Source of the DNA: Nocardioides sp. W7
Lineage (GTDB): Bacteria; Actinomycetota; Actinomycetes; Propionibacteriales; Nocardioidaceae
Assembly (NCBI RefSeq): GCF_022919075.1
Contig: NZ_CP095078.1
Location: 186,001 to 250,000, forward strand
DNA length: 64,000 nucleotides
Direction of reading: 5' to 3'
The first letter of the stretch is position 1. Each line of letters begins with the position of its first letter. The position numbers were made by a program, and so were the translations under genes. The notes beneath the pieces are model-generated. The model was given only the letters and a program-made list of their open reading frames with translations, was not told the origin of the DNA and searched no databases. Below, one piece after another: positions 7,690 to 16,432 of this stretch.

Positions 7690-9545
7690 GCGCCACCCCG
7701 CACCACCTGCTGCACGAGCCGCACCACGACGGGTCGCCCCGCTACCTCGAGCACGAGGCCCCCGCCCTCGGCTGGCCCGTGAAGGTACGGCTGCGCACCT
7801 GGTCCGGCGACCCGGTCGAGTCGGTGTGGGTGCGGACGACGTACGACGCCGAGCCGACGTACCACGCCTGCGCCGTGGTCGAGCGCGACGAGCACGCGAC
7901 CTGGTGGGAAGGCGAGCTGCCCGTGCACAACCCGGTGACGCACTACCGCTTCCTGCTCGCCGACGCAGACGGCGAGCAGCGCTGGCTGACCGCCGCCGGG
8001 ATGGTGGGCCACGACGGCCCGGACACCTTCGACTTCCGGGTCACCGTGCACGAGCCGGCGCCCGACTGGGGCCGGGACGGGGTCGTCTACCAGGTCTTCC
8101 CCGACCGCTTCGCGCGCTCGGCCGCCGCCGACGGGCGGCCCACACCCGAGTGGGCGGTGCCCGCGGCCTGGGACGACGAGGTGGTGTTCGAGGGCAGCGA
8201 CCCCCGGACCCCGCTGCAGTTCTTCGGCGGCGACCTCGACGGGGTCGTCGAGCACCTCGACCATGTCGCCGAGGTCGGCGCGACGATCCTGTACACGACC
8301 CCCGTCTTCCCCGGCGAGAGCAACCACCGCTACAACGCCTCGACCTTCGACGGGGTCGACCCGCTGCTGGGCGGCGACGAGGCGTACGCCCGGCTCTGCA
8401 CCGCCGTCCACGACCGCGGCTGGCGGCTGCTCGGCGACCTGACGACCAACCACACCGGCGACACCCACGAGTGGTTCGTCAGTGCGTCGTCGGACCCCTC
8501 GTCGCCGGCTCGCGGCTGGTACTACTTCAACCACGACGGCAGCTACGAGTGCTGGATGGGCCACGGCACCCTGCCCAAGCTCAACCTCGCCGACCCCACG
8601 CTGCGGTCCGCGATGGTCGAGGGGCCCGACTCGGTCGTGGCCCGCTGGCTGCGGCCGCCGTTCGACGTCGACGGCTGGCGCATCGACGTCGCCAACATGA
8701 CCGGGCGGCTGGGCACCCTCGACGTCAACCACGACACCGCCCGCGCGGTGCGTCGTACCGCCGCCGCGGAGCGGCCGGACCCGCTGGTGATCGGCGAGCA
8801 CAACCACGACGCGTCCGGCGACCTCGACGGCGACGGCTGGCACGGGACGATGAACTACTCCGGCTTCTCCTGGCCGGTGTGGTCGTGGCTGCGCGATCCG
8901 GCCTCCCCGGCGCGCGCCTTCGGCCGGCCACTGCCCGTGCCGCGCCGCCCCGGACCCCTGGTGCAGCAGACCGTCCGCGAGTGGACCGCCCGCTACGGCT
9001 GGCACGCTGCGGCCACGTCGTGGAACATCCTCGGCTCGCACGACAGCGCCCGGATCCGCACCGTCACCGGCTCCGGCCCCCTGCACCGGGTCGCCGCCGG
9101 CCTGCAGTTCACGCTGCCCGGGGTGCCGATGGTCTTCGCCGGCGACGAGATCGGCCTGGAGGGCGTGCTCGGCGAGGACTCCCGCCGCCCGATGCCCTGG
9201 GACCGGCCCGAGACCTGGGACCACGCCACGCTCACGACGTACGGCGCGCTGGCGGCCGCCCGGCGCGACCACGAGGCACTGCGCCGCGGCGGGCTGCGCT
9301 GGGCCTACGTCGACGACGACGCCCTGGTCTTCCTGCGCGAGCACCCGGCCGGCTCGGTGCTGGTGCTCGCCCGCCGCACGGGCGGCTCGGCCATCGACCT
9401 GCCCGCCGGCCCGCTCGGTCTCACCCGCGGCTCGCTGCTGCTCGCCACCGAGGGCGGGCGTGCGGGCGATCTCAAGGCGCGGCGGGGCGTCGTACGGCTG
9501 CCGGCTGCGGACGGGGCTGGGGTGTGGGTCTGGGGTGGCGCGTGA
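7686..9545 (+). CDS. Glycoside hydrolase family 13 alpha-glycosidase (neopullulanase/maltogenic amylase-like)
   Basis: A 619-residue cytoplasmic enzyme; no signal peptide is visible. Residues about 25-125 form an N-terminal beta-sandwich like CBM34, followed by the catalytic barrel. DLTTNHTG is GH13 region I. The catalytic triad is Asp334 in GWRIDVAN (nucleophile), Glu371 in IGEHN (acid/base) and Asp453 in GSHDSARI. The expected role is cleavage of alpha-glucosidic links in maltodextrins or cyclomaltodextrins. It overlaps soxR by ATGA. Its last two codons lie inside a 36-bp palindrome, so a repeat element has landed on the stop codon. Confidence 0.9.
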   Translation: MSATPHHLLHEPHHDGSPRYLEHEAPALGWPVKVRLRTWSGDPVESVWVRTTYDAEPTYHACAVVERDEHATWWEGELPVHNPVTHYRFLLADADGEQRWLTAAGMVGHDGPDTFDFRVTVHEPAPDWGRDGVVYQVFPDRFARSAAADGRPTPEWAVPAAWDDEVVFEGSDPRTPLQFFGGDLDGVVEHLDHVAEVGATILYTTPVFPGESNHRYNASTFDGVDPLLGGDEAYARLCTAVHDRGWRLLGDLTTNHTGDTHEWFVSASSDPSSPARGWYYFNHDGSYECWMGHGTLPKLNLADPTLRSAMVEGPDSVVARWLRPPFDVDGWRIDVANMTGRLGTLDVNHDTARAVRRTAAAERPDPLVIGEHNHDASGDLDGDGWHGTMNYSGFSWPVWSWLRDPASPARAFGRPLPVPRRPGPLVQQTVREWTARYGWHAAATSWNILGSHDSARIRTVTGSGPLHRVAAGLQFTLPGVPMVFAGDEIGLEGVLGEDSRRPMPWDRPETWDHATLTTYGALAAARRDHEALRRGGLRWAYVDDDALVFLREHPAGSVLVLARRTGGSAIDLPAGPLGLTRGSLLLATEGGRAGDLKARRGVVRLPAADGAGVWVWGGA

Positions 9546-9575
9546 ATTTCTCCGCCTAGGCGGAGAAATTCACGC
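9540..9575. repeat. 36-bp perfect palindrome over the GH13 stop codon
   Basis: The sequence is self-complementary from 9540 to 9575 with no spacer; its core is TTTCTCCGCCTAGGCGGAG. It contains the TGA of the GH13 gene. The following 45 bases (to about 9620) contain CTTCACGACAC and GAGTTTCTCGAC, which recur in the same order after the related hairpin at 40512-40543, so this is one copy of a dispersed element. It lies in a convergent gap and may terminate transcription both ways. I see no gene in 9576-9669. Confidence 0.8.
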
Positions 9576-9669
9576 CTACGTCGAGATACTTCACGACACA
9601 AGCGCGAGTTTCTCGACACCGATGAAACGCCCGAGACGCCTGAGACGTCTGCGGGGCGGGCAGTCGCCC

Positions 9670-10689
9670 TCAGCGCCAACCGAGCGCGGGCGCGACGTGG
9701 GTGAGCAGCGACTCGATCACGTGGGCGTTGTAGTCGACACCGAGCTGGTTGGGAACGGTCAGCAGCAGGGTGTCCGCGGCGGCGATCGCCTCGTCCTCGC
9801 GCAGCTGCTCGACCAGGAGGTCCGGCTCGCCGGCGTACGTCTTGCCGAAGCGCGCGACGCCGCCGTCGATCATGCCGACCTGGTCCTGGCTGCCGCCCTC
9901 CCCGCCGAAGTACATCCGGTCCATGTCGTTCACGATCGGGAAGATGCTGCGGCTCACGGAGACGCGGGGGACCCGCGAGTGACCGGCGGCCTCCCAGGCC
10001 TTGCGGAAGAGCTCGATCTGCTCGGCCTGCAGCTGGTGGAACGGTACGCCGGTGTCCTCGGTCAGCAGCGTGGACGACATCAGGTTCATGCCCTGCTCCG
10101 CCGTCCACTCGGCGGTCGCGCGCGAGCCGGCGCCCCACCAGATCCGATCGCGCAGCCCGGGGGCGTGCGGCTCGATCCGCAGCGGTCCGGGCGGGTTGGG
10201 GAACATCGGCCGCGGGTTCGGCTCCGCGAAGCCCTCCCCGCGCAGCACCTCGAGCAGCACCCGGGTGTGCTCGCGCGCGAGGTCGGCGTGATCGGTGTCC
10301 GGCGCCGGCTCGTAGCCGAAGTAGCGGTACCCGTCGATCACCTGCTCCGGTGACCCCCGGCTGATGCCGAGCTGCAGTCGCCCGCCGGAGATCAGGTCGG
10401 CGGACCCGGCGTCCTCCGCCATGTAGAGCGGGTTCTCGTAGCGCATGTCGATCACGCCGGTGCCGATCTCGATCCGGCTGGTGCGCGCCCCGATGGCCGC
10501 GAGCAGCGGGAACGGCGATGCGAGCTGGCGGGCGAAGTGGTGCACCCGGAAGTACGCCCCGTCCGCGCCGAGCTCCTCGGCCGCGACCGCCAGGTCGATC
10601 GACTGCAGCAGCGCGTCGGCCGCGGTGCGCGTCGCCGACTGCGGCGACGGCGTCCAGTGCCCGAAGGACAGGAACCCGATGTTCTTCAT
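9670..10689 (-). CDS. LLM-class flavin-dependent oxidoreductase (luciferase-like)
   Basis: A 339-residue bacterial-luciferase-fold monooxygenase using FMNH2 or F420H2. N-terminal MKNIGFLSFGHW is the first barrel strand, followed by AEELGADGAYFRVHHF and the family segment RIEIGTGVIDMRYENPLYMAEDAG. SGGRLQLGISRGSPE matches the usual GRL-x-LG-x-GRG region. Length is standard. It is divergent from the DUF4032 gene and convergent with GH13. The substrate is unknown; enzymes of this class often act on small organics in catabolic regions like this one. Confidence 0.88.
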   Translation of the reverse strand: MKNIGFLSFGHWTPSPQSATRTAADALLQSIDLAVAAEELGADGAYFRVHHFARQLASPFPLLAAIGARTSRIEIGTGVIDMRYENPLYMAEDAGSADLISGGRLQLGISRGSPEQVIDGYRYFGYEPAPDTDHADLAREHTRVLLEVLRGEGFAEPNPRPMFPNPPGPLRIEPHAPGLRDRIWWGAGSRATAEWTAEQGMNLMSSTLLTEDTGVPFHQLQAEQIELFRKAWEAAGHSRVPRVSVSRSIFPIVNDMDRMYFGGEGGSQDQVGMIDGGVARFGKTYAGEPDLLVEQLREDEAIAAADTLLLTVPNQLGVDYNAHVIESLLTHVAPALGWR

Positions 10690-10761
10690 ACCGACGCAAC
10701 AGAGGTTGAAGCGTCAATCTTCCCGAGGACTTCCCGAGGACTTTCCGACGCCTCCGAGGGC

Positions 10762-10767
10762 TAGGGT
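10762..10767 (+). promoter_or_regulatory. -10 box of the DUF4032 gene (leaderless start)
   Basis: TAGGGT is followed by 6 nt and the ATG at 10774, so transcription should begin at or near the start codon. Just upstream, at about 10718-10739, CTTCCCGAGGA is directly repeated twice, a possible activator or repressor site. Confidence 0.6.
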
Positions 10768-10773
10768 GGCCCG

Positions 10774-11985
10774 ATGGCGCTGCGCATCGTCGCCAGCCGA
10801 CCGGATCCCGCGATCATCACGCTCCCGTGGTCCCAGCCGCTGGAGGAGTGGGACGAGCAGTACGTCGTACCCCTTCCCCGCGGCCTGTCGCGCCACGTCG
10901 TGCGGATCATCCGGCTCCACGACCGCACCTACGCGGTGAAGGAGACGGTCGAGGAGATCGCCTTCCGGGAGTACCGGCTGCTGCGCGACCTGCAGCGGCT
11001 GGGCCTGCCCGCGGTCCTGCCCCAGGGCGTCGTCACCGGCCGGGTCGACGCCGACGGCGAGCCGCTGCCCGCCGCGCTGCTCACCCAGCACCTGCAGTTC
11101 TCGCTGCCCTACCGCAGCCTCTTCGCGCACGGCATGAGCACCGAGAGCCTGCCGGCGCTGGTCGACGCCCTGGTGGTGCTGCTCGTGCGGCTGCACCTCG
11201 CCGACTTCTTCTGGGGCGACGTGTCGCTGTCCAACGTGCTGTTCCGCCGCAACGCCGGCGGCTTCGCGGCGTACCTCGTCGACGCCGAGACCGGCGAGCT
11301 CCGACCGACGCTGTCGCGGCAGATGCGCGAGTACGACCTGACCATCGCCACCGAGAACGTCTTCGCCGAGCTCCTCGACCTGCAGGCCAGCAACTCCCTC
11401 GACAGCGACGTGCACGCCCACGAGACCGTGGCCCTGCTCCAGCAGCGGTACGACGCACTCTGGGCCGAGCTCACCGACCCCGAGGAGTTCTCCGCCGGCG
11501 AGATGTGGCGCATCGAGCAGCGCATCGAGCGGCTCAACGACCTCGGCTTCGACGTCGACGAGCTCGACATCGTCACCGACTTCGACGGCGACGAGGTGCG
11601 GATCCAGCCGAAGGTCGTCGAGCTCGGCCACCACTGCCGCGAGCTGCAGGCCCTGACCGGGCTGAACGTCGAGGACGGCCAGGCCCGCCGGATGCTCAAC
11701 GACATCGCGTCCTTCACCGCCCACTACGGCCTCGGCCGCGAGGACCGCAGCCTGGTCGCCTACCGATGGCTGACCCAGATCTACGAGCCGCTCATCGAGA
11801 TGATCCCGCCCGACCAGCGCGGCAAGCTGGAGCCGGCGGAGTTCTTCCACGAGGTGCTGGTGCACCGGTGGTACCTCTCCGAGCGCGCCGGCCACGAGGT
11901 CGGCATCTTCGACACCGCCCGCGACTACATCGAGCACGTGCTGAGGGCGAAGCCGGACGAGGTCGTCACGGCGGGCGAGGACTGA
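10774..11985 (+). CDS. DUF4032 protein with degenerate protein-kinase-like (lipopolysaccharide kinase-type) fold
   Basis: A 403-residue cytoplasmic protein. The N-terminal half has kinase landmarks: Lys56 in YAVKETVEEIAFREY (ATP Lys, then the helix-C Glu), and HLADFFWGDVSLSNVLF with Asp149 and Asn154 spaced as in HRDxxxxN; VDAETGE may replace the DFG segment. The C-terminal half (from about residue 215) is DUF4032-like and helical. It may phosphorylate a small molecule or lipid, but no substrate is established. It is probably leaderless and monocistronic, ending at a hairpin before the convergent fic gene. Confidence 0.8.
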   Translation: MALRIVASRPDPAIITLPWSQPLEEWDEQYVVPLPRGLSRHVVRIIRLHDRTYAVKETVEEIAFREYRLLRDLQRLGLPAVLPQGVVTGRVDADGEPLPAALLTQHLQFSLPYRSLFAHGMSTESLPALVDALVVLLVRLHLADFFWGDVSLSNVLFRRNAGGFAAYLVDAETGELRPTLSRQMREYDLTIATENVFAELLDLQASNSLDSDVHAHETVALLQQRYDALWAELTDPEEFSAGEMWRIEQRIERLNDLGFDVDELDIVTDFDGDEVRIQPKVVELGHHCRELQALTGLNVEDGQARRMLNDIASFTAHYGLGREDRSLVAYRWLTQIYEPLIEMIPPDQRGKLEPAEFFHEVLVHRWYLSERAGHEVGIFDTARDYIEHVLRAKPDEVVTAGED

Positions 11986-11997
11986 CCGCCCGGCGTC

Positions 11998-12022
11998 GCT
12001 CCCCTCCGGACACCTGGGGAGC
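11998..12022. terminator. Hairpin between the DUF4032 and fic genes
   Basis: GCTCCCC (11998-12004) pairs perfectly with GGGGAGC (12016-12022) across an 11-nt loop in a 42-bp convergent gap. There is no T-run, as is usual in high-GC actinobacteria. Confidence 0.5.
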
Positions 12023-12027
12023 CAGGG

Positions 12028-13278
12028 TCACGCCAGCACACGACGCGCGCGGGCGCCGATCCGGACCCCGAGGTCGTCGAGCTCGTCCAGCAGCGCCGCG
12101 GCGCCCCAGACCTGGTCGCGCGCCCGGTTGGTCAGCGGCCGGATGACGCCGCTCGACTCCAGCCGGCCGAGCGCGGCGTAGATGCTCGACGTGGCGCCAC
12201 CGATCCTGGCTTCGACCTCCTCGGCGGAGAACACCGGGACGTCGAGGAGCGAGTCGACGATCCTGCGCGCAGCGCTGCCCGCCCGGGGCGTGCCGGCGGA
12301 CTCCAGCCACTCGGCGGTCATCCGGGAGAGGTGCTCGGCGGTGACGGCGGACTCCTCGGCGGCGATGGTCGATGAGGTCGAGAACGCGGCGATGATCGGT
12401 CCGGCGTCGCCGTCGCGATAGGAGCCGAGGACGTCGAAGTAGTCGTCGCGTCGAGCGACGAGCGCCGAGGCGAGCGGCACGACGATCCGGCTGGTCGCCC
12501 CCCGGCGGCGGAGCACCGTGTTGATCAGAGCCCGGCCGATCCGGCCGTTGCCGTCGGTGAACGGGTGGATCGACTCGAACTGCGCGTGCGTCATGGCGGC
12601 CTGGACCAGGACGTTGAGGTCGCCCCGGTTGGCGAAGGTGACGAGGTCCTCGAGATAGGCGCCCACGGTCCCCGGGGGCGGCGGGACGTAGAGAGCGTTG
12701 CGAGGCGAGTGGTCCGATCCACCGATCCAGTTCTGCTGGTCGCGGACCTTCCCGGCGTAGGCGGCCTCGTAAGGGTCGTCCGCCATCAGGACGCGGTGCG
12801 CGGCCAGGACGTTGTCCCAGGTGAGGTCTCGCGCGTCGTCGACGGATCCGATGAGGTTCCCGAGCGCCCGGGTGGAGGCCACCATCGAGACCGCGGAGGC
12901 ATTCGCCCTGATGCCGTGCAGGGCGCGCGCGTAGTCCTCCATCGAGGCCTCGATCCGCTCGATCTTCGAGGAGGCGACCGACTCGGCACGCAGCAGGATC
13001 GTGGACAGGGAGGCCAGGTGCTCGCTGTGGGTGTCGTCCAGTCGGGCGATCGCGCTGAGGGCGGCGTCCATCGTCGAGCCGAGGCGCGACGGGATCGCCG
13101 GGTCGATGTCGGCCAGGTGCGGCGGCAGGTACGTCTCGACCTCGCTCATCATCCGGTCCTCCTTCGTCCCGGCCCGAAAGGTCTGGGACCAGGGACGAAC
13201 CTGGCGGCCGTGCGGCGCAATGGGGACCATTGCCGAAGCGTCCGCACGCGGCACCTCGGGCGAGCCGGACAACGCCAT
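12028..13278 (-). CDS. Fic-domain protein with C-terminal winged helix
   Basis: A 416-residue Fic protein that probably transfers AMP to a protein target. The active-site loop HPFTDGNGRIGR starts at His238. The N-terminal helix carries S103-SKI-E107-R108, the class II self-inhibition motif (S/T)xxxE(G/N) with Arg in the last place. Residues after about 340 (RIVDSLLDVPVFSAEEVEARIG) resemble a winged helix-turn-helix. ATG 13278 was chosen because AGGAG stands 7 nt before it and the segment RPWSQTFRAGTKEDR belongs to the family N-terminus; starts at 13230 or 13152 are alternatives. A cluster of TTCCGACTT half-sites upstream suggests autoregulation. No antitoxin gene adjoins. Confidence 0.88.
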   Translation of the reverse strand: MALSGSPEVPRADASAMVPIAPHGRQVRPWSQTFRAGTKEDRMMSEVETYLPPHLADIDPAIPSRLGSTMDAALSAIARLDDTHSEHLASLSTILLRAESVASSKIERIEASMEDYARALHGIRANASAVSMVASTRALGNLIGSVDDARDLTWDNVLAAHRVLMADDPYEAAYAGKVRDQQNWIGGSDHSPRNALYVPPPPGTVGAYLEDLVTFANRGDLNVLVQAAMTHAQFESIHPFTDGNGRIGRALINTVLRRRGATSRIVVPLASALVARRDDYFDVLGSYRDGDAGPIIAAFSTSSTIAAEESAVTAEHLSRMTAEWLESAGTPRAGSAARRIVDSLLDVPVFSAEEVEARIGGATSSIYAALGRLESSGVIRPLTNRARDQVWGAAALLDELDDLGVRIGARARRVLA

Positions 13279-13327
13279 CGAGGGGCTCCTGACGGGACGG
13301 GGCAACTCGGATCAGCGTACCCAGTTA

Positions 13328-13378
13328 TTCCGACTTACACCCATCAAGTCGGAACAAGGCCGCGCTCCTTCCGACTTG
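13328..13378. promoter_or_regulatory. Three TTCCGACTT half-sites upstream of fic
   Basis: TTCCGACTT occurs at 13328-13336 and 13369-13377, and its complement AAGTCGGAA at 13346-13354. The first two form a 9-bp inverted repeat around 9 nt. They fill the gap between the SDR stop (13379) and fic, the natural place for an operator bound by the fic winged helix; the hairpin could instead terminate the SDR operon. Confidence 0.45.
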
Positions 13379-14317
13379 TCACCCGGCTGCGCCGTCCCCG
13401 AAGCCGTCCACCCCGGTCTGCTCGACCGACCAGGCCCAGAGCCGGGCGGCGTCGTTCGGGTCGAGTGCGTAGTCCTTCACGCCGTACGTCGTCTGCGGAC
13501 CGGGAGGTACGACGGGCGCGATGCCGCAGTCCTCCAGGTAGGCGCCGGAGTGCGCGGCGAGGCTCGGCGAGGTCGCCGCCCAGACCACGGTGGCGGCGCC
13601 CTGCTCGGGCGAGCGGAAGTCGGGCAGCACCGGCTGCCCGTCGGCGTCGAGGGTCATCACCGCGTCGAGGTCGGACTCCTGGAGGTGCCGGCCGAGCGAG
13701 GTGAGGATCGCGCCCGGGTGGAGCGAGAAGGCGGACACGCCGCGCTCCCGACCCAGCGCCGCGAGGTGTACGGCGAACAGCACGTTGGCCGTCTTCGACT
13801 GCCCGTAGGCGAGCCACTTGTCGTAGCCGGTCTCGAACCACGGGTCGTCCCACCGGAAGCCGGACAGGTGGTGGCCGGTCGACGACACGCTCACCACCCG
13901 GGAGCCCGCCCCGAGCAGCGGCGCTAGCCGGTTCACCAACGCGAAGTGGCCCAGGTGGTTGGTCGCCAGCTGAAGCTCCCAACCCGGCCCGACCCGGGTC
14001 TGCGGGCAGGCCATCACGCCGGCGTTGCCGATGACGACATCGAGCGGGCGACCGGCGGCGAGCAGCCCGTCGGCGTACGACGCCACCGAGGCCTGGTCGG
14101 CCAGGTCCAGTGCGCCGACCTCGACCCCGTCGATGCCCGCGACCGCGTCGGTCGCCTTCCCGGGCCGCCGGGCGGGGACCAGGACGGTCGCGCCCGCGCC
14201 GGCGAGGGCGCGGACCACCTCGACGCCGATGCCGGAGTAGCCGCCGGTGACCAGTGCGGTCCGGCCGGTGAGGTCGACGCCGGCGAGCACCTCGGCGGCG
14301 GTGGGGAGGGCGCTCAC
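13379..14317 (-). CDS. SDR family oxidoreductase (retinol dehydrogenase/protochlorophyllide reductase-like)
   Basis: A 312-residue atypical-length SDR. It has TGGYSGIGVEVVRAL (cofactor loop), PARRPGKA (basic residues after the second strand, favouring NADP), NAGVMACP, SVSSTGHH and YGQSKTANVLFAVHL, the last typical of retinol-dehydrogenase-like SDRs. A GTG start at 14317 overlaps the TGA of the upstream SDR (GTGA), so the gene is translationally coupled. It is the third gene of the TetR-controlled operon read from 16370. Confidence 0.88.
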   Translation of the reverse strand: MSALPTAAEVLAGVDLTGRTALVTGGYSGIGVEVVRALAGAGATVLVPARRPGKATDAVAGIDGVEVGALDLADQASVASYADGLLAAGRPLDVVIGNAGVMACPQTRVGPGWELQLATNHLGHFALVNRLAPLLGAGSRVVSVSSTGHHLSGFRWDDPWFETGYDKWLAYGQSKTANVLFAVHLAALGRERGVSAFSLHPGAILTSLGRHLQESDLDAVMTLDADGQPVLPDFRSPEQGAATVVWAATSPSLAAHSGAYLEDCGIAPVVPPGPQTTYGVKDYALDPNDAARLWAWSVEQTGVDGFGDGAAG

Positions 14318-15138
14318 GACGGCAGGTTCACGTCGAGGGTGGTGGCTTCCCACTCGTCGATCGATGCCGACATCGAGGCGAGCTTCTCGCGCACCGCCTT
14401 CAGCACGTCGTGGCCGAGCAGCAGCCGCAGCGGCGGGTCGTCGAGCCCGACGACCATCAGCACCGCCTCCGCCACCTTGCGCGGGTCGCCGGGCAGGTGG
14501 TCGGCGAACTGCTTGATCAGGTCCTTGCGCACGCCCACGTCGTCGGCGTACGCCTCGATCGGCGCGCTCGCCTCCTTCATCGACCGGCGCGCCCAGTCGG
14601 TGCGGAACGCGCCCGGCTCGATCGCGGTGACCTTGATGCCGAGCGGGCCGACCTCCTTCGCGAGCGCCTCGGTCAGCGCCTCGAGCGCGAACTTGGTCGA
14701 GCTGTAGTAGGCGTTCGGCGGGTTCGCGACCAGGCCCGTCATCGACGAGATGTTCACGACGTGGCCCGAGCCCTGCGCGCGCATCCCCGGCAGCACCGCC
14801 TTGAGGGTGTCGACGACGCCGAAGTAGTTGGTGTCGAAGAGCGCGCGCACCTCCGCGTCGTCGCCCTCCTCGACGGCCGACATGTAGCCGTACCCGGCGT
14901 TGTTCACGAGTACGTCGATCCCGCCGAACGCCTCCTCGGCCGCCGCCACCGCCGCGGCGATCTGGTCCCGGTCCGTGACGTCCAGCGGTACGGCGAGCGC
15001 CCCGTCGAGCTCGCCCAGGTCGGTCACGTCGGCGACCTTGCGCGACGTGACGACGACCTGGTGGCCGGCCCCGAGCGCCGCGCGCGCGATCTCGCGGCCG
15101 ATGCCGGTGGAGCAGCCCGTGATCAGCCAGCGGCTCAT
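14314..15138 (-). CDS. SDR family oxidoreductase
   Basis: A 274-residue SDR with WLITGCSTGIGREIARAAL (cofactor loop), VTSRKVAD (basic, NADP-type), VLVNNAGYGYMSAVEEG, NISSMTGL and YYSSTKFALEALTEAL (Tyr-x3-Lys). This pattern matches SDRs often labelled oxidoreductase or short-chain dehydrogenase in actinobacterial catabolic clusters. Its ATG overlaps the TGA of the DUF1214-like gene (ATGA) and its own stop overlaps the next start. The substrate is unknown. Confidence 0.9.
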   Translation of the reverse strand: MSRWLITGCSTGIGREIARAALGAGHQVVVTSRKVADVTDLGELDGALAVPLDVTDRDQIAAAVAAAEEAFGGIDVLVNNAGYGYMSAVEEGDDAEVRALFDTNYFGVVDTLKAVLPGMRAQGSGHVVNISSMTGLVANPPNAYYSSTKFALEALTEALAKEVGPLGIKVTAIEPGAFRTDWARRSMKEASAPIEAYADDVGVRKDLIKQFADHLPGDPRKVAEAVLMVVGLDDPPLRLLLGHDVLKAVREKLASMSASIDEWEATTLDVNLPS

Positions 15139-16370
15139 GCCGTCACCTCGGGGAGTCGTCGCAGGTAGCCGGTTCGTCGTTCAGCGAGCTGCGCGGCCCG
15201 CTCCTCCGGCGTCACCGTCGGCAGAGCGAGGCTGCCGACCTCCTCGAGCCGGACCACCCGGCCGGTCGCGGCGAGGTCGGGGCGGGCGCCGCCGTCCGGG
15301 AACTCCGCCATCCGCAGGGTCAGGATGCCCTCGGGCAGGCCACCGGTGTCGATCCAGTTGGGCACGCCGGGATCCTCGCCGGCGATCACGTAGGTGTAGG
15401 TGCCGTCGTCGTTCGGCCGCGACTGCGCCTTGTTGAGGCTGCCGGTGCGGTCGAGGACCTCGAGCGTCGTACCCCAGATGTTCGAGAGCGGGACGGTGAA
15501 GTACTCCGCGCCCCCGTCGCTCACGTCGACCACGAACGCCTCGTCGGGAGCCAGCTCGTAGCGGCCGGCGACGTACACCTGGCTGCGCATCGCGCCCGTG
15601 TGGTCGGCGGACCAGGCGAGCGAGAAGTGGTTGGCGGGCGTCTTGTACATCCCGTGGCTGAGCTTGCCGGTGAAGTCGGCGAAGTGGGCCATCATCCGCG
15701 CGGTCGCCTCGGCCTGCTCGTCGAGCGTCAGCGTGGCGGTCGCGGGCGGCCCGCCGAGCCGCTCGACCTCGATCGTGTTCGGGTCGTCGCGGCCCCAGTC
15801 GAGCAGCACGTCGCGGATGTAGAGCTCGTGCGCCTCCGACGTCGACCGGATGTGGTTGGGCCGCCCGCCGGCCTCGTCGGCGTCGACGGTGATCTCGTAC
15901 GACCCGTCCGCCTCGACGTGCATCCGCCGGCCGTCGCAGACGTCGACGGTGCCCATGTGGGCGTTCCAGAGCGTGAAGTAGTTCTCGGTCATCCGGTGCT
16001 CGCCGACCCGGCCGCGCAGGACGTACCGCTCGTCGCCCGAGATCGGCACGACCCGGTAGACCGTGTCCGGGTTGTCGATCCCCCACCGGCTGCCGGGCAC
16101 CCGACGGCCATCGACCTCGTGCGCGAGCCGGGTGATGGTGGTGACCTTCGGCCGCAGCGGGTCCTGGTTGGAGCTCCACACCGCCGCCGAGAACATCACC
16201 TCCTCGAACGCCGCCTCGAAGCAGGCGCGCATCGCGTCGCTCGCCATGGCCCGGCCGAGCCAGGTCTCGGCGACGGAGCGGTACGCCGCCCGCACGGTCG
16301 GGTGCTCGATCAGGTCGAGGGCCGCGAGCTCGTGCGCGTGCTGCTCGGCGGTGGCGACGGGGTGGCTCAT
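15135..16370 (-). CDS. DUF1214-like protein, first gene of a TetR-controlled operon
   Basis: A 411-residue soluble protein without signal peptide. The central part has YFTLWNAHMGTVDVCDGRRM and the C-terminal part DGGAEYFTVPLSNIWGTTLE, resembling the beta-rich DUF1214 fold. No enzyme motif is recognisable. ATG 16370 is supported by TACGGT on the minus strand (16383-16378) 7 nt before it, a leaderless start. The operon continues through two SDRs with ATGA and GTGA overlaps. The divergent tetR and the palindrome between them suggest substrate-induced expression. Members of this family are often found beside sulfotransferases and SDRs in lipid or steroid regions; the role remains unknown. Confidence 0.75.
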   Translation of the reverse strand: MSHPVATAEQHAHELAALDLIEHPTVRAAYRSVAETWLGRAMASDAMRACFEAAFEEVMFSAAVWSSNQDPLRPKVTTITRLAHEVDGRRVPGSRWGIDNPDTVYRVVPISGDERYVLRGRVGEHRMTENYFTLWNAHMGTVDVCDGRRMHVEADGSYEITVDADEAGGRPNHIRSTSEAHELYIRDVLLDWGRDDPNTIEVERLGGPPATATLTLDEQAEATARMMAHFADFTGKLSHGMYKTPANHFSLAWSADHTGAMRSQVYVAGRYELAPDEAFVVDVSDGGAEYFTVPLSNIWGTTLEVLDRTGSLNKAQSRPNDDGTYTYVIAGEDPGVPNWIDTGGLPEGILTLRMAEFPDGGARPDLAATGRVVRLEEVGSLALPTVTPEERAAQLAERRTGYLRRLPEVTA

Positions 16371-16377
16371 GGCGGGG

Positions 16378-16426
16378 ACCGTACTCGTGATCCGGCGAAA
16401 TGTCAGCCCTGACATTTTGTTACGGT
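16378..16426. promoter_or_regulatory. Divergent leaderless promoters around a perfect TetR operator
   Basis: AAATGTCAG (16398-16406) and CTGACATTT (16409-16417) form a 9-2-9 perfect palindrome. On its left, TACGGT (minus, 16383-16378) serves the DUF1214-like gene; on its right, TACGGT (16421-16426) is 6 nt before the tetR GTG. The operator covers the -35 position of both promoters, so one dimer pair would repress operon and regulator together. Confidence 0.7.
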
Positions 16427-16432
16427 GTCCCG

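Noticed and set aside
13149..13152. Internal ATG of fic with a good AGGAGG before it
   Set aside because: It would remove the segment RPWSQTFRAGTKEDR that belongs to the usual Fic N-terminus; ATG 13278 also has AGGAG. Kept only as an alternative.
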